Notes: generated by a model not told the origin, from the sequence alone. DNA of 64,000 bases from Accumulibacter jenkinsii (GCA_036625225.1 JAZKUF010000001.1:992001-1056000), one strand, 5' to 3'; positions 26,405 to 35,751 are shown, counted from the first letter of the stretch. A program made the numbers and translations.

Positions 26405-27657
26405 TTTCTCTCCATTACTGCAGCATAGAAGGAATCGGTACCGTGGCGGTGCGGAAAGAGTTGCAGCCGCTCGCCAAGGTCGATCGCGATCTCCTGGCGG
26501 GCCAGAATCTCCTGCGCCGAGCAGGTCACGAAGTCCGTCCGTTGCGCGAGGAAAGCCTGTACGACGCGCTCGTTCTCGGCATCGAGCAGGCTGCAGGTCG
26601 CGTACACGAGCCGGCCGCCCGGTTTCACGAGGCTCGCGGCAGCGGCGAGAATCGCGGCCTGTTTGCTGCACAGCTCGGCAATGCCAGCCGGCGTCTGCCG
26701 CCATTTCATATCCGGATTGCGGCGCAAGGTGCCGAGCCCCGAACAGGGCGCGTCGACCAGCACCCGATCGAACTTGCCGGCGAGACGCCTGACGCGGAGG
26801 TCGCGCTCGGAGTCGATCCACACCGGATGCACGTTCGACAGCCCTGAGCGCGCCAGGCGCGGTTTCAGTTTCGCGAGTCGCCGCTCGGCGACGTCGAACG
26901 CATAGAGCCGGCCTTGCGAGCGCATCAAGGCACCGAGCAACAAGGTCTTGCCACCGGCGCCGGCGCAGAAATCGGCGACCATTTCTCCGCGTCCGGGCTG
27001 CAGCAGGAAGCCCAGCAACTGGCTGCCCTCGTCCTGGACTTCGATGCTGCCATCGATGAACAGCGGGTGTTTCGACAGCGCCGGCTTGCCGGCCAGCCGG
27101 ATGCCGAGCGGCGAGTAGGCGCAGGGCGCGGCCACCAGACCGTCGGCAAGCAGGCGCGCAAGCACCGCCGGTCGCGTCGCCTTCAGCGGATTGACCCGCA
27201 GATCCAGCGGCGCCGGCTGGTTGAGCCCCTGCGCGAGAGCGGTCACCTCGTCGGCGCTGAAACGGGTCATGAATTCGTCGTACAGCCAGTCCGGCAGATC
27301 GAGACGCACCGCCGGCGGCAAGTCCGCCGCGTTCACCGCCTTGGCCTGCGCCAGCCATTTGCTCTCCGACTCGTTCAGCACACACGCCAGCTCGCGCCGG
27401 TTCATTCCCTGCAGGCAGGCGAGCGTGGCCAGCAGCAGACGTCGCGAAGTCAGCTCGTCGGCACAGCGGGCCGACAGGGAACGTTTGCGCCGCAGGACCG
27501 CAAACACCGTCTCGGCAACGAAGCCGCGGTCGCCATGACCCAGTTCGCGATGCTGACGGAAATAGTGGGAAACGACCAGGTCGGCCGGAAAAGCCGAGCG
27601 CAACAGTTCGGAGAGCAGGGTTTCGGCGTGATGGAAGAGGGCTGGCGTAAAGCGCAC
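26401..27657 (-). CDS. rsmB: RsmB/NOP-family RNA (cytosine-5) methyltransferase
   Basis: S-adenosylmethionine-dependent methyltransferase (418 aa) of the RsmB family, expected to modify a 16S rRNA cytosine. The SAM site is VADFCAGAGGKTLLL, the first conserved cysteine lies in DAPCSGLGTLRRNPD and the catalytic one in VYATCSLLDAEN. The N-terminal part is short for RsmB and lacks a clear NusB-like RNA-binding domain, so a different rRNA or tRNA target is possible. It starts with GTG at 27657, two bases after the DUF3108 gene, with AGGAA upstream. Confidence 0.88.
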   Translation of the reverse strand: MRFTPALFHHAETLLSELLRSAFPADLVVSHYFRQHRELGHGDRGFVAETVFAVLRRKRSLSARCADELTSRRLLLATLACLQGMNRRELACVLNESESKWLAQAKAVNAADLPPAVRLDLPDWLYDEFMTRFSADEVTALAQGLNQPAPLDLRVNPLKATRPAVLARLLADGLVAAPCAYSPLGIRLAGKPALSKHPLFIDGSIEVQDEGSQLLGFLLQPGRGEMVADFCAGAGGKTLLLGALMRSQGRLYAFDVAERRLAKLKPRLARSGLSNVHPVWIDSERDLRVRRLAGKFDRVLVDAPCSGLGTLRRNPDMKWRQTPAGIAELCSKQAAILAAAASLVKPGGRLVYATCSLLDAENERVVQAFLAQRTDFVTCSAQEILARQEIAIDLGERLQLFPHRHGTDSFYAAVMERK

Positions 27658-27659
27658 GG

Positions 27660-28676
27660 TCAGGGTTCCTGGCTGAATTCTATGGTCGTCGCGACCTGGA
27701 CATAAAGGTTGCCCTTGCGGTCAAGGTGCTGGATCTTGACCGGCAGCAGCGCGCGATCGTAGGCCAGCCAGAGTTCAGTGGTGGCGACGCCGGGAACGCG
27801 CAGGTGAAGGCTGCGGAAGTTTCCGGCCGGGATCTCGAGGTCCTCATCGGCAAGCACTTCGAGGCGAAAGTTCGCATACTTTTTGCCGGTAGCAATCGGC
27901 AGACTGCCGACCGCGGCAAGATCGGCGACCAGTCCGAGCTGGTAAGGATACGACAACAGGTCCTGCGCACCGACGCTCAAGGTCTGCGCCGGGCGGTCAC
28001 CGATGCGCACTTCCATCGTCTCCCAGTCGAATTCGACCTTCTCGCTGGTCGCTCGCCCTTCCCTTCTCGTCTCGAAATGTTCGGGAACCAGCCCCGCCGC
28101 GGTCAGACGACCCCGGCTCTCGACTTCGATCCGCAGCGGCTTGAAGAACGCGATCAGGCCGCTGGTTTCGGTCACCGCGGTGATCCGGTAAGCGCCATCG
28201 CTGACCTCCCATTGATGCACCGAAAAGCCGATCGCGAACCCCTGATCGCCACGGTCGACACGGTAGCGAATGACGCCGCGTGCCGGCAGGGTTGCCGCCG
28301 CGGGCGCCGTCACCGGCAGCGTTTCGCCGGCCGGTTCCGGCATCGGTTCCGGCGGCGTCACGGCCTCCGCAGCGGACAGGGGAAGCTCGGTCGGCTCGGT
28401 CGGCCGAGCCGCCTCGGCCAGAGCCAGCACCGGCGCCTTGACGCGGTGTTGCGGCAGACGGTCCTTGACCACCCCTTTCGCTGCCGGCTTCGCTACCGGC
28501 TTCGCTGCCGGCGCCGGTGATGTCACCGGTGATGGCGGAAGCGGCGGCGGTTTCACTTCGGCCAGCAGCACCGGTGGCGGATCGCTGACGGTCGCGAGAT
28601 CGATCTCCGGAACAAAGAGCGCCAGCGCGTGCGCGCCGAGCGAAGTGACGAGGGCGACGATCAGCGCGACCGGCAT
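27660..28676 (-). CDS. DUF3108 protein with N-terminal anchor and Pro/Ala-rich linker
   Basis: Envelope protein of unknown function (338 aa). An N-terminal hydrophobic segment (MPVALIVALVTSLGAHALAL) is followed by a TonB-like linker rich in Pro, Ala and Lys (about residues 35-130) and then a DUF3108-type beta-rich domain that in known relatives lies in the periplasm. The linker suggests that the folded domain reaches across the periplasm. It overlaps purN by 16 bases and lies two bases from rsmB. The purN-DUF3108 pair is common in betaproteobacteria, without a known functional link. Confidence 0.82.
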   Translation of the reverse strand: MPVALIVALVTSLGAHALALFVPEIDLATVSDPPPVLLAEVKPPPLPPSPVTSPAPAAKPVAKPAAKGVVKDRLPQHRVKAPVLALAEAARPTEPTELPLSAAEAVTPPEPMPEPAGETLPVTAPAAATLPARGVIRYRVDRGDQGFAIGFSVHQWEVSDGAYRITAVTETSGLIAFFKPLRIEVESRGRLTAAGLVPEHFETRREGRATSEKVEFDWETMEVRIGDRPAQTLSVGAQDLLSYPYQLGLVADLAAVGSLPIATGKKYANFRLEVLADEDLEIPAGNFRSLHLRVPGVATTELWLAYDRALLPVKIQHLDRKGNLYVQVATTIEFSQEP

Positions 28677-29341
28677 CGATCGCCGGCCTCGCCCGCCACG
28701 AGTTGCGGAGCAATCAGCACCTCGTCGGCGAGCTGCGGCGAATCGAGCAGAACGCGGCCCCCGGAGAGGTGCAGGCGGCCTTCGGCAAACCAGCGCAGGG
28801 CCAGCGGATAGATCCTGTGTTCCTGCGCGAGGACGCGCGCGGCGAGCGTCGTCTCGTTGTCGCCATCGAGTACCGGCACCGCCGCCTGGACGATCACCGG
28901 CCCGTGATCGAGGTCGGGTGTCACGAAGTGTACCGTGCAGCCATGGATGCGGACGCCTTCGGCAAGCGCGCGGCGGTGCGTGTGCAGCCCCGGAAACGCC
29001 GGCAGCAGCGAGGGGTGAATGTTGATCAGTCTGCCCCGGTAGCGACGAACGAAGGCGTTGCCGAGAATTCGCATGAAGCCGGCGAGGAGAACCAGATCCG
29101 GGGCGAAATGGTCGATCATCTCGATCAGCGCCGCGTCGAACTGGTCGCGATCGGCAAACAGCCGGTGATCCAGGACGCCGGTCGGAATGCCGTGCCGGGC
29201 AGCGGTCTGCAGCCCCGCGGCGTCGGCACGGTTGGCGAGAACGCCGACGATGCGCGCCGGCAAGGCACCGTCGGCGGTCGCCGCGAGCAGGGAAGCGAGA
29301 TTGCTGCCCCGTCCGGAGATCAGGATGACGACCGCAATCAT
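28661..29341 (-). CDS. purN: Phosphoribosylglycinamide formyltransferase
   Basis: Folate-dependent GAR transformylase (226 aa), third step of purine synthesis. The motifs are ILISGRGSNLASLL at the N-terminus, NIHPSLLPAFPGLHTH with the catalytic His, and VTPDLDHGPVIVQ with the catalytic Asp. It overlaps dedA by four bases upstream and DUF3108 by 16 bases downstream. The C-terminus is slightly extended. Fully intact. Confidence 0.96.
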   Translation of the reverse strand: MIAVVILISGRGSNLASLLAATADGALPARIVGVLANRADAAGLQTAARHGIPTGVLDHRLFADRDQFDAALIEMIDHFAPDLVLLAGFMRILGNAFVRRYRGRLINIHPSLLPAFPGLHTHRRALAEGVRIHGCTVHFVTPDLDHGPVIVQAAVPVLDGDNETTLAARVLAQEHRIYPLALRWFAEGRLHLSGGRVLLDSPQLADEVLIAPQLVAGEAGDRCRSR

Positions 29342-29979
29342 GCGGCGGCCTTGCGATGCTGCAGCCAGCCGAAGAAAACCGGCAGCAGCGAAATGGCGAT
29401 GATGGCGACGATCACCAGGGTCAGATTCTGCTGAATCCAGGGCAGGTTACCGAACCAGTAACCGGCCAGCGTCAGCGATCCTACCCAGGTGACCGCGCCG
29501 AGCAGGTTGAAGAAAGAAAAGCGCGCATAGGCCATCGCACCGATCCCCGCGACGAACGGAGCGAAAGTGCGGAAAAGCGGCAGAAAACGCGAAATGACCA
29601 GGGTCTTGCCGCCGTGCTTTTCGTAGAAAGCGTGCGTCTTCTGCAGCGCGACCTTGTTGAAAAAACGCGACTGCTCCCAGTGAAAGACCTTCGGTCCCAG
29701 GTAACGGCCGATCTGGTAGTTGAGCATGTTGCCCAGCACGGCGGCGGCGATCAGCACCGCGAGCAGAATGCCGATCTCCATTCCCCCCAGCGCGGCCAGT
29801 GCCCCGGCCACGAAGAGCAACGAATCGCCGGGCAGAAAAGGGGTCACGACGAAGCCGGTTTCGCTGAAGATGATGACGAAGAGGATGGCGTAGATCCACT
29901 GCCCATACTGCTGCACCAGGATCGCCAGGTGCTTGTCGAGGTGCAGAATGATGTCGATAAAGGTGCCGAGGTATTCCAT
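29338..29979 (-). CDS. DedA-family membrane protein
   Basis: DedA/VTT-domain inner-membrane protein (213 aa), a family implicated in flipping undecaprenyl phosphate or phospholipids and in membrane-potential balance. The family motifs are FSETGFVVTPFLPGDSLLF, with the conserved E and the FLPG stretch, and ISRFLPLFRTFAPFVAG. The start is ATG 29979 because the product begins there as in relatives; the open frame 5' of it runs antisense to mutL. It is the first gene of a five-gene operon and is divergent from mutL across 69 bases. Confidence 0.93.
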   Translation of the reverse strand: MEYLGTFIDIILHLDKHLAILVQQYGQWIYAILFVIIFSETGFVVTPFLPGDSLLFVAGALAALGGMEIGILLAVLIAAAVLGNMLNYQIGRYLGPKVFHWEQSRFFNKVALQKTHAFYEKHGGKTLVISRFLPLFRTFAPFVAGIGAMAYARFSFFNLLGAVTWVGSLTLAGYWFGNLPWIQQNLTLVIVAIIAISLLPVFFGWLQHRKAAA

Positions 29980-30036
29980 GAGCGGAAAAAGAGGGTGGCT
30001 GGCGGTGAGCAGCGATTTTACCGGAAGCCGGGCCGC

Positions 30037-30042
30037 TATAAT
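30037..30042 (+). promoter_or_regulatory. Consensus -10 box directly before mutL
   Basis: A perfect TATAAT ends six bases before the mutL ATG. Transcription would start at or next to that ATG, giving a leaderless mRNA, in line with the absence of any Shine-Dalgarno sequence. The -35 region is weak (TTTTAC with a 15-base spacer). Confidence 0.5.
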
Positions 30043-30048
30043 CAGCCA

Positions 30049-31881
30049 ATGCCCCAAACCCCTGCGATCCATTTGCTTCCTGATCTCCTGATCAGCCAGA
30101 TCGCGGCCGGCGAAGTCGTCGATCGACCGGCTTCGGTGCTCAAGGAACTGCTCGAAAATGCGCTCGACGCCGGTAGTTCGGCGATCCAGATCCAGCTCGA
30201 AGAAGGCGGTGTCAAGCTGATCCGCGTCAGCGATGATGGTCGCGGCATCGCGCGCGACGAACTCGCCCTCGCCCTCCTCCGCCATGCCACCTCGAAGATC
30301 AGTTCGCTCGACGACCTCGAACGGGTCGCTACGCTCGGTTTTCGGGGTGAAGCGCTGGCATCGGTGGCGGCGGTCGCGCGCGTCACGCTGACCAGCCGAG
30401 CCGCCGGAGAAAAAGGCGTCCAGTCGCACGCCTGGCGGCTCGGCGCCGAAACCGGCGCCACTCCCGAACCGGCCGCGCTGACCACCGGCAGCGTCGTCGA
30501 AGTGCGCGATCTTTATTACAACACGCCGGCGCGGCGAAAGTTCCTGAAGACCGAACAGACCGAATTCGCCCATTGCAGCGAAGCGTTGAAACGGATCGCC
30601 CTGGCTTATCCCGCAATCGCGTTCACCCTCTCGCACAATGGCCGGGTCAGCCTGCACCTTTCCCGAGGCGATGCGCGCGCGCGCGCGGGCGCCATCCTGG
30701 GCGAAGAGTTCATCGCCCAGTCACGCCCTCTCGACGCCCATGCCGGCCCGCTGCGGGTGGCCGGCTACTGCGCGCTGCCGGCCTACTCGCGCGCGCGCAG
30801 CGACGGCCAGTACTGCTACGTCAATGGCCGCTTCGTGCGCGACAAGTTGCTCAGCCACGCGCTGCGCGAAGCTTACCAGGACCAGCTGCACGGTAGCCGC
30901 TATCCGGCCTACTGCCTGTTCCTGGAGATCGATCCTTCCACCGTCGATGTCAATGTCCATCCGCAGAAGACCGAAGTCCGCTTCCGCGATGCGCACGCCG
31001 TGCATCAATTCGTCTTTCATGCCGTCCAGCGCCTGCTCGCCGGTCCGCTGGCGACCCAGCCCCTGGCCGCCGACCCCCTGCTGGCCAGGCCCGGCCCGGG
31101 GCAAGAGCCCGAGCGGTCGCCGGTCGGTGCACCGGGCGACGCCAGCCCGGACTTCACCCGCCCCTTCTCCGGGCAGGGCTCGCTGCACGTCAGCGAAGCC
31201 GCGAGCAACGCCTACCTGACCTTCGTTCAGGCAGCGCAAACCCCGGCGACGCCATCGGCGTCAGCGTCGAGCCTGCATTCCCCCGACGCAGGTCAGCCAC
31301 CACCGCTCGGCTACGCCCTGGCGCAGTTGCACGGGGTCTACATCCTGGCGCAGAACGCGCAGGGGCTGGTGGTGGTCGACATGCATGCGGCGCACGAGCG
31401 GATTCTCTACGAAAAGCTCAAGCAGGCGCTCGACGAACAGCAGCTGACAACACAGGCCCTCCTGATTCCGGCCCTGTTTTTTGCCGAACCGGTCGAGGTC
31501 GCGACTGCCGAAGAACACGCCGAAGCACTGCAGAAGATCGGTTTCGATCTCGCGCCCGTCGGACCCCGCCAGCTGGCGGTGAAAAGCGTTCCCGCACTCC
31601 TGCTGGCTGCCGACCCGGCGGCGCTGGCACGTGCCCTGCTGAGCGAGCTGCGCGAGCACGGGGTGACGCAGCTGCTGACCGCGCGCCGCAACGAGTTCCT
31701 CGCCAGCATGGCCTGCCAGGGTGCGGTGCGCGCGAGGCGCCTGCTGTCGGTGACGGAAATGAACGCCCTCCTCAGGCAGATGGAAGAAACCGAACGTTCG
31801 GGCCACTGCAACCATGGCCGTCCGACCTGGACCCAGTTCAGGATGGCCGACCTCGACCGTCATTTCCTGCGCGGCCGATGA
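30049..31881 (+). CDS. mutL: DNA mismatch repair protein MutL (endonuclease type)
   Basis: Mismatch repair ATPase (610 aa). The N-terminal GHKL domain carries ENALDAG, VSDDGRGI and LGFRGEALASV. A Pro/Ala-rich linker (about residues 340-420) leads to the C-terminal dimer domain with DMHAAHERILYE at about 444-455, which fits the endonuclease motif DxHAxxExxxxE, plus CNHGRP near the end. So this MutL probably nicks DNA itself, as expected where mutH is absent. The start ATG 30049 has no ribosome binding site but a TATAAT six bases upstream. miaA overlaps its stop by four bases. Confidence 0.95.
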   Translation: MPQTPAIHLLPDLLISQIAAGEVVDRPASVLKELLENALDAGSSAIQIQLEEGGVKLIRVSDDGRGIARDELALALLRHATSKISSLDDLERVATLGFRGEALASVAAVARVTLTSRAAGEKGVQSHAWRLGAETGATPEPAALTTGSVVEVRDLYYNTPARRKFLKTEQTEFAHCSEALKRIALAYPAIAFTLSHNGRVSLHLSRGDARARAGAILGEEFIAQSRPLDAHAGPLRVAGYCALPAYSRARSDGQYCYVNGRFVRDKLLSHALREAYQDQLHGSRYPAYCLFLEIDPSTVDVNVHPQKTEVRFRDAHAVHQFVFHAVQRLLAGPLATQPLAADPLLARPGPGQEPERSPVGAPGDASPDFTRPFSGQGSLHVSEAASNAYLTFVQAAQTPATPSASASSLHSPDAGQPPPLGYALAQLHGVYILAQNAQGLVVVDMHAAHERILYEKLKQALDEQQLTTQALLIPALFFAEPVEVATAEEHAEALQKIGFDLAPVGPRQLAVKSVPALLLAADPAALARALLSELREHGVTQLLTARRNEFLASMACQGAVRARRLLSVTEMNALLRQMEETERSGHCNHGRPTWTQFRMADLDRHFLRGR

Positions 31882-32897
31882 GCAAGGGCGCAGCGCAACC
31901 GCCGGCGCCAGGGGCCGGACTGCCGCCGGCGATCCTGCTCATGGGACCCACGGCGAGCGGCAAGACGGCCGTCGCGATCGAGCTCGCCCGCCGCTTTCCG
32001 GTCGAGCTGATCAGCGTCGACTCGGCGCAGGTGTTCCGCGACATGGATATCGGGACGGCCAAACCCGATGCAGCGACGCTCGCCGACTTTCCGCACCGGT
32101 TGCTCGACCTGATCACTCCCGAAGAAGCCTACTCGGCGGCCCGTTTCCGCGCCGACGCGCTGGCAGCGATGGCCGGGATCACGAGGCGCGGCCGGGTACC
32201 GCTGCTGGTCGGTGGCACCATGCTCTATTTCAAGGCCCTGGTCGAAGGACTGGTCGATCTGCCCCCCGCCGACCCGCTGACCCGTCAGGCGATCGACCGT
32301 GAAGCGGCGGCCTGCGGCTGGCCGGCGCTGCACACCGAACTGGCGGCGCTCGACCCGGCGACCGCCGCGCGCCTGCAGCGCACCGACGCACAGCGCATCC
32401 AGCGCGCGCTGGAAGTGTTTCGTCTCACCGGGCGGCCACTCTCGGCGCTGATCGCAAGCGGCGAGAAACCGGCGCCGCAATACCGCTTCCTGTCGATCGG
32501 CCTGCTGCCGTCCGACCGCAGCGTCCTCCACCAGCGCATCGCCGACCGCTTCGAGCAGATGCTCGCCGCCGGGCTCGAAACCGAAGTCGAGTGGCTGCGC
32601 GAAAAATACCGCCTGCAGGCCGAGCTGCCGGCGATGCGCTGCGTCGGCTACCGACAGGTATGGGAGGTTCAGGCCGGACTCGCGCCGCGCAGCGAGCTGC
32701 GCGACCGCGGCATCTACGCCAGCCGCCAGCTGGCCAAGCGGCAGATCACCTGGCTTGGCAACACCCTGCGGCCGCAGACCGTCGATTGTCTGCGCGCCGA
32801 CCTCGGCGACGAGCTCAGTCGGCTGGTTGATCGCTTCGTCGACCCGGCGGCGAGTGGGGTCGACGAAGCTCGCGAGAAAATCGAAAAAACCTGCTGA
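31878..32897 (+). CDS. miaA: tRNA dimethylallyltransferase
   Basis: Adds dimethylallyl to A37 of tRNAs that read codons starting with U (339 aa). The P-loop GPTASGKTAVAIELA, DSAQVFRDMDIGTAKP and the helical insert with QRIQRALEVFRLTG are all present. ATG overlaps the mutL stop (ATGA); mutL-miaA is the classic order, although hfq does not follow. The stop is directly adjacent to the stop of the convergent fetB gene. Confidence 0.96.
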   Translation: MSKGAAQPPAPGAGLPPAILLMGPTASGKTAVAIELARRFPVELISVDSAQVFRDMDIGTAKPDAATLADFPHRLLDLITPEEAYSAARFRADALAAMAGITRRGRVPLLVGGTMLYFKALVEGLVDLPPADPLTRQAIDREAAACGWPALHTELAALDPATAARLQRTDAQRIQRALEVFRLTGRPLSALIASGEKPAPQYRFLSIGLLPSDRSVLHQRIADRFEQMLAAGLETEVEWLREKYRLQAELPAMRCVGYRQVWEVQAGLAPRSELRDRGIYASRQLAKRQITWLGNTLRPQTVDCLRADLGDELSRLVDRFVDPAASGVDEAREKIEKTC

Positions 32898-33701
32898 TCA
32901 ATCGTCGCGCACCGTCAGACGCTCGAGTCGCAGCCGATGACGTTCGTCGAAGAGGCGCCGGGCGGCAAAGCTGACCGCGACCAGAGTGCCGAAACCGGTG
33001 CCGCCGGCGATCAGGAACATCACCAGGATCTGATATTTCACGGCTTCCACCGGCGGCGTTCCGGCCAGGATCTGGCCGGTCATCATCCCCGGCAGGCTGA
33101 CGATGCCGGCCGCCGACATGGCGTTGATGATCGGGATCATGCCGACCCGGATGGCTTCGCGGCGGCTGTCGAAGATCGCCCGCTGCCAGTCATCACCCAG
33201 GGCGAGCCGGGTCTCGATGATCTGGCGTCTTTGCAGGGCATCCTGGGTGAGCCGGTCGAGTCCCAGCGAAATGCCGTTCATCGTATTGCCGAGGATCATC
33301 CCGAGCAGAGGGATGGCATATTGCGGCGCGTACCAGGGGTCGTTGCCGACCACGACGACCAGCGCCAGCACGGTGACCACGAACGATGAGAGAAACATCG
33401 ACAGGGTGCCGACGCCGAATCCCCACCAGCCCACCAGGCGTCGCTTCTGGCGGACCATCACCTCGCGCCCGGCGACCAGCAGCATGCCCGTCGCCAGCAG
33501 CGCGACCCAGAGCGGATGGCCGTTGTCGAAGAGCACCTTGAGCACGAAACCGATCAGGAACAACTGAACGGTGCTGCGCAGCGCGGACAGCAGCAGCTGT
33601 CGTTCGGCACCGATCTGCATGCGCCACGACAAGCCGGCGAGCGCGATGATCAGGAGCGAGGCGATGGCCAGATCGACCGGCGAGAGGTGCACCACGTTCA
33701 T
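32898..33701 (-). CDS. fetB: ABC transporter permease, FetB family
   Basis: Membrane subunit (267 aa, about seven helices) of the FetAB/UPF0014 transporter, linked in E. coli to iron export and peroxide resistance. The conserved stretch GMILGNTMNGISLGLDRL and the cytoplasmic coupling region RREAIRVGMIPIINAMSAAG identify it. Its ATG overlaps the fetA stop by four bases, so the ATPase and permease are coupled. No metal-binding protein lies nearby. Confidence 0.92.
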   Translation of the reverse strand: MNVVHLSPVDLAIASLLIIALAGLSWRMQIGAERQLLLSALRSTVQLFLIGFVLKVLFDNGHPLWVALLATGMLLVAGREVMVRQKRRLVGWWGFGVGTLSMFLSSFVVTVLALVVVVGNDPWYAPQYAIPLLGMILGNTMNGISLGLDRLTQDALQRRQIIETRLALGDDWQRAIFDSRREAIRVGMIPIINAMSAAGIVSLPGMMTGQILAGTPPVEAVKYQILVMFLIAGGTGFGTLVAVSFAARRLFDERHRLRLERLTVRDD

Positions 33702-34312
33702 CGCGGCGCTTCTTCGCTGAGCCGGCCTTCATCGAGGAGGTAGCGGCGTTGCGCAACGCGCTCGATCTGGCCGGCGTCATGACTCACCCAGAGCAGCGCC
33801 GCCGGCCGCTGCCGGCGATAATCGGCAAGCAGGGCCTCGACCCGCAGCGCACTTTCCTGATCGAGATTGCCAGTCGGTTCGTCGAGCAGGAGAACCGCCG
33901 GCGCCTGCATCAGCGTGCGCAGCAACCCCAGCCGCTGCCGCTCGCCGGTCGAACAACGCGCCACTTCCCAGGTCATGGCGGCAGCCGGCAAAGCGAGCTG
34001 TTCCAGCCAGTCGTCCTTGACCCCGTGCGCGAAGTGGTCGCCGACCCGCTCAGACCACCACTGGCTTTCGGCCATCACCAGCGCCACCGAGCGACGCCAG
34101 ACGGGAGCGTGCAGACTGCTGCAGCTCGCTTGATCGAGGTACACCTCGCCGTGATGCGGGTCGAGATCGGCGATGGCACGCAGGAGGAGGGTCTTGCCGC
34201 TGCCCGATGCGCCCCGGATGCAGGCGCACTCGGCGGCAGCGATCGAAAGATCGATCGGACCGACGTGGCGAGTGACCAGCTGGTCAATCCGCAGTCTGGC
34301 CAGGGCGCGCAC
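33698..34312 (-). CDS. fetA: ABC transporter ATPase, FetA family
   Basis: ATPase subunit (204 aa) for FetB. Walker A is GASGSGKTLLL, the signature is STGERQRLGL rather than LSGGQ, and Walker B is VLLLDEPTGNLD. The start is GTG at 34312, the only plausible start before the Walker A region, with a weak ribosome binding site. The ppk2 terminator lies 44 bases upstream, so fetA needs its own promoter in the short gap or is read through. Confidence 0.9.
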   Translation of the reverse strand: MRALARLRIDQLVTRHVGPIDLSIAAAECACIRGASGSGKTLLLRAIADLDPHHGEVYLDQASCSSLHAPVWRRSVALVMAESQWWSERVGDHFAHGVKDDWLEQLALPAAAMTWEVARCSTGERQRLGLLRTLMQAPAVLLLDEPTGNLDQESALRVEALLADYRRQRPAALLWVSHDAGQIERVAQRRYLLDEGRLSEEAPR

Positions 34313-34355
34313 CGCTCGGCACGGGTGACATCAGGAGAGCAGGAACCGTTGGCAC

Positions 34356-34392
34356 AAAAAACGCGGGAAAGGGCACCTGCGGCACCCTTTCC
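34356..34392 (-). terminator. Intrinsic terminator of ppk2
   Basis: On the minus strand GGAAAGGG and CCCTTTCC form an 8-bp stem (34392-34385 and 34373-34366) around an 11-base loop, followed by CGCG and six T (34361-34356). It lies 24 bases after the ppk2 stop. Confidence 0.7.
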
Positions 34393-34416
34393 GCTTGTCT
34401 GTGAACGCGGTTCAGC

Positions 34417-35682
34417 CTACAGGATGGCGGTATGCTTATGCCCTTCAGCCGGAATCGCCGAGCCGCTGGGCTCGTAGACGACATGCGGACGACCGACGAG
34501 CAGCGGATCGATCGGTCCGATGGCATCGACATCCTTGCCGGCGTAATTCATCTTGTGCAGGACGTAGCGCATGGCGTTCAGCCGCGCACGCTTCTTGCAG
34601 TCGGACTTGATCACCGTCCACGGCGTTTCGGCGGTGTCGGTGTGGAAGAACATCGCCTCCTTGGCACGGGTGTAGTCTTCCCACTTGTCGAGCGAGGCGA
34701 GGTCGATCGGCGACAGCTTCCACTGCTTGAGCGGGTGCACCTGACGTTCCTTGAAGCGGCGACGCTGCTCCTTGCGGCTGACCGAAAACCAGAACTTGAT
34801 CAGATGAATGCCGCTACGCACCAGTGTCCGTTCGACTTCGGGCGTCTGGCGCATGAATTCGGTGTACTCCTCATCGGTACAGAAGCCCATCACCCGTTCG
34901 ACGCCGGCCCGGTTGTACCACGACCGGTCGCAGAAAATAATCTCGCCGGCGGTCGGCAGATGGCGCACATAGCGCTGGAAATACCACTGGCCCCGTTCCT
35001 GCTCATTGGGCTTCTCGAGCGCCACGACGCGCCCGCCACGCGGATTGAGGTTCTCGGTGAAGCGTTTGATGGCGCCCCCCTTGCCCGCCGCATCACGCCC
35101 TTCGAAGATCACGACCACCCGTTGCCCGGTTTCCTTGATCCAGTTCTGCATCTTGAGCAGTTCGACCTGCAGACGATACTTCTGCTTCTCGTACGCCTTG
35201 CGCGACATCAGGTTGCGGTAAGGATACGAATTGGTGTCACGCCAGCTGGTCGCGAGTTCGTCGTCGGGACTGGTTTCGACCTTGGCCGCCGGCGGCTCTT
35301 CCTTGCCCAGCAGAGCCTTGCGCAAAGCCAGCGCGTCGTCGGGCGACGAGCCGGTCATGATCGCCTCGAGCGTTTTGGCGAGTGACGTCGTATCCCCGAC
35401 GGTGGCATGAGCGATGATGTCCCGCAGGGCGACTTTCTTCTGCTCGATGGCCGAAGCGGTGGCCTCGGCGATGTCGAAAGCGGCCATCGCGTCGGGCGTA
35501 CGCGCCGGCGCAATGTCGCCGGCCGACGCCTTGCGGGGTTGCGCTGCGCGTGCCGCCGCCGACGGCGCGCGAGCCCTGGTTGTCCGTCCTGCCGGTTTGG
35601 CGACCGCTGCTTTGTCGTCCATTCCCGTTTCCGCTGCCGTGTGGTCGTCGCCTGCTACCGGCGGCGGCGTCTTCTTGTCCAT
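34417..35682 (-). CDS. ppk2: Polyphosphate kinase 2 with long N-terminal extension
   Basis: PPK2-family kinase (421 aa) that transfers phosphate between polyphosphate and nucleotides. The P-loop is FEGRDAAGKGGAIKRF (residues about 193-208), Walker B is FCDRSWYNRAGVERVMGFC (250-268), and the lid has RRRFKERQVHPLKQWKLSP. One catalytic domain from about residue 150 marks the one-domain class I type. The first 66 residues are Ala/Lys/Pro/Thr-rich and probably disordered, and residues 67-125 look helical; together they add about 120 residues to the usual length. GGAGAG precedes ATG 35682, and a good promoter and terminator frame the gene as a single unit. Confidence 0.95.
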   Translation of the reverse strand: MDKKTPPPVAGDDHTAAETGMDDKAAVAKPAGRTTRARAPSAAARAAQPRKASAGDIAPARTPDAMAAFDIAEATASAIEQKKVALRDIIAHATVGDTTSLAKTLEAIMTGSSPDDALALRKALLGKEEPPAAKVETSPDDELATSWRDTNSYPYRNLMSRKAYEKQKYRLQVELLKMQNWIKETGQRVVVIFEGRDAAGKGGAIKRFTENLNPRGGRVVALEKPNEQERGQWYFQRYVRHLPTAGEIIFCDRSWYNRAGVERVMGFCTDEEYTEFMRQTPEVERTLVRSGIHLIKFWFSVSRKEQRRRFKERQVHPLKQWKLSPIDLASLDKWEDYTRAKEAMFFHTDTAETPWTVIKSDCKKRARLNAMRYVLHKMNYAGKDVDAIGPIDPLLVGRPHVVYEPSGSAIPAEGHKHTAIL

Positions 35683-35751
35683 TTGTCGCTCTCCAATGAT
35701 GTGTTCTGCTGCACGAAATTAACGCCGGCCCGTCAACCGGCGGCACACGGG

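Noticed and set aside
25103..27385. 760-aa frame covering the MscS gene and more
   Set aside because: The 5' 327 codons overlap rsmB in another frame and have no channel-like sequence; the real start is ATG 26404 with a ribosome site.
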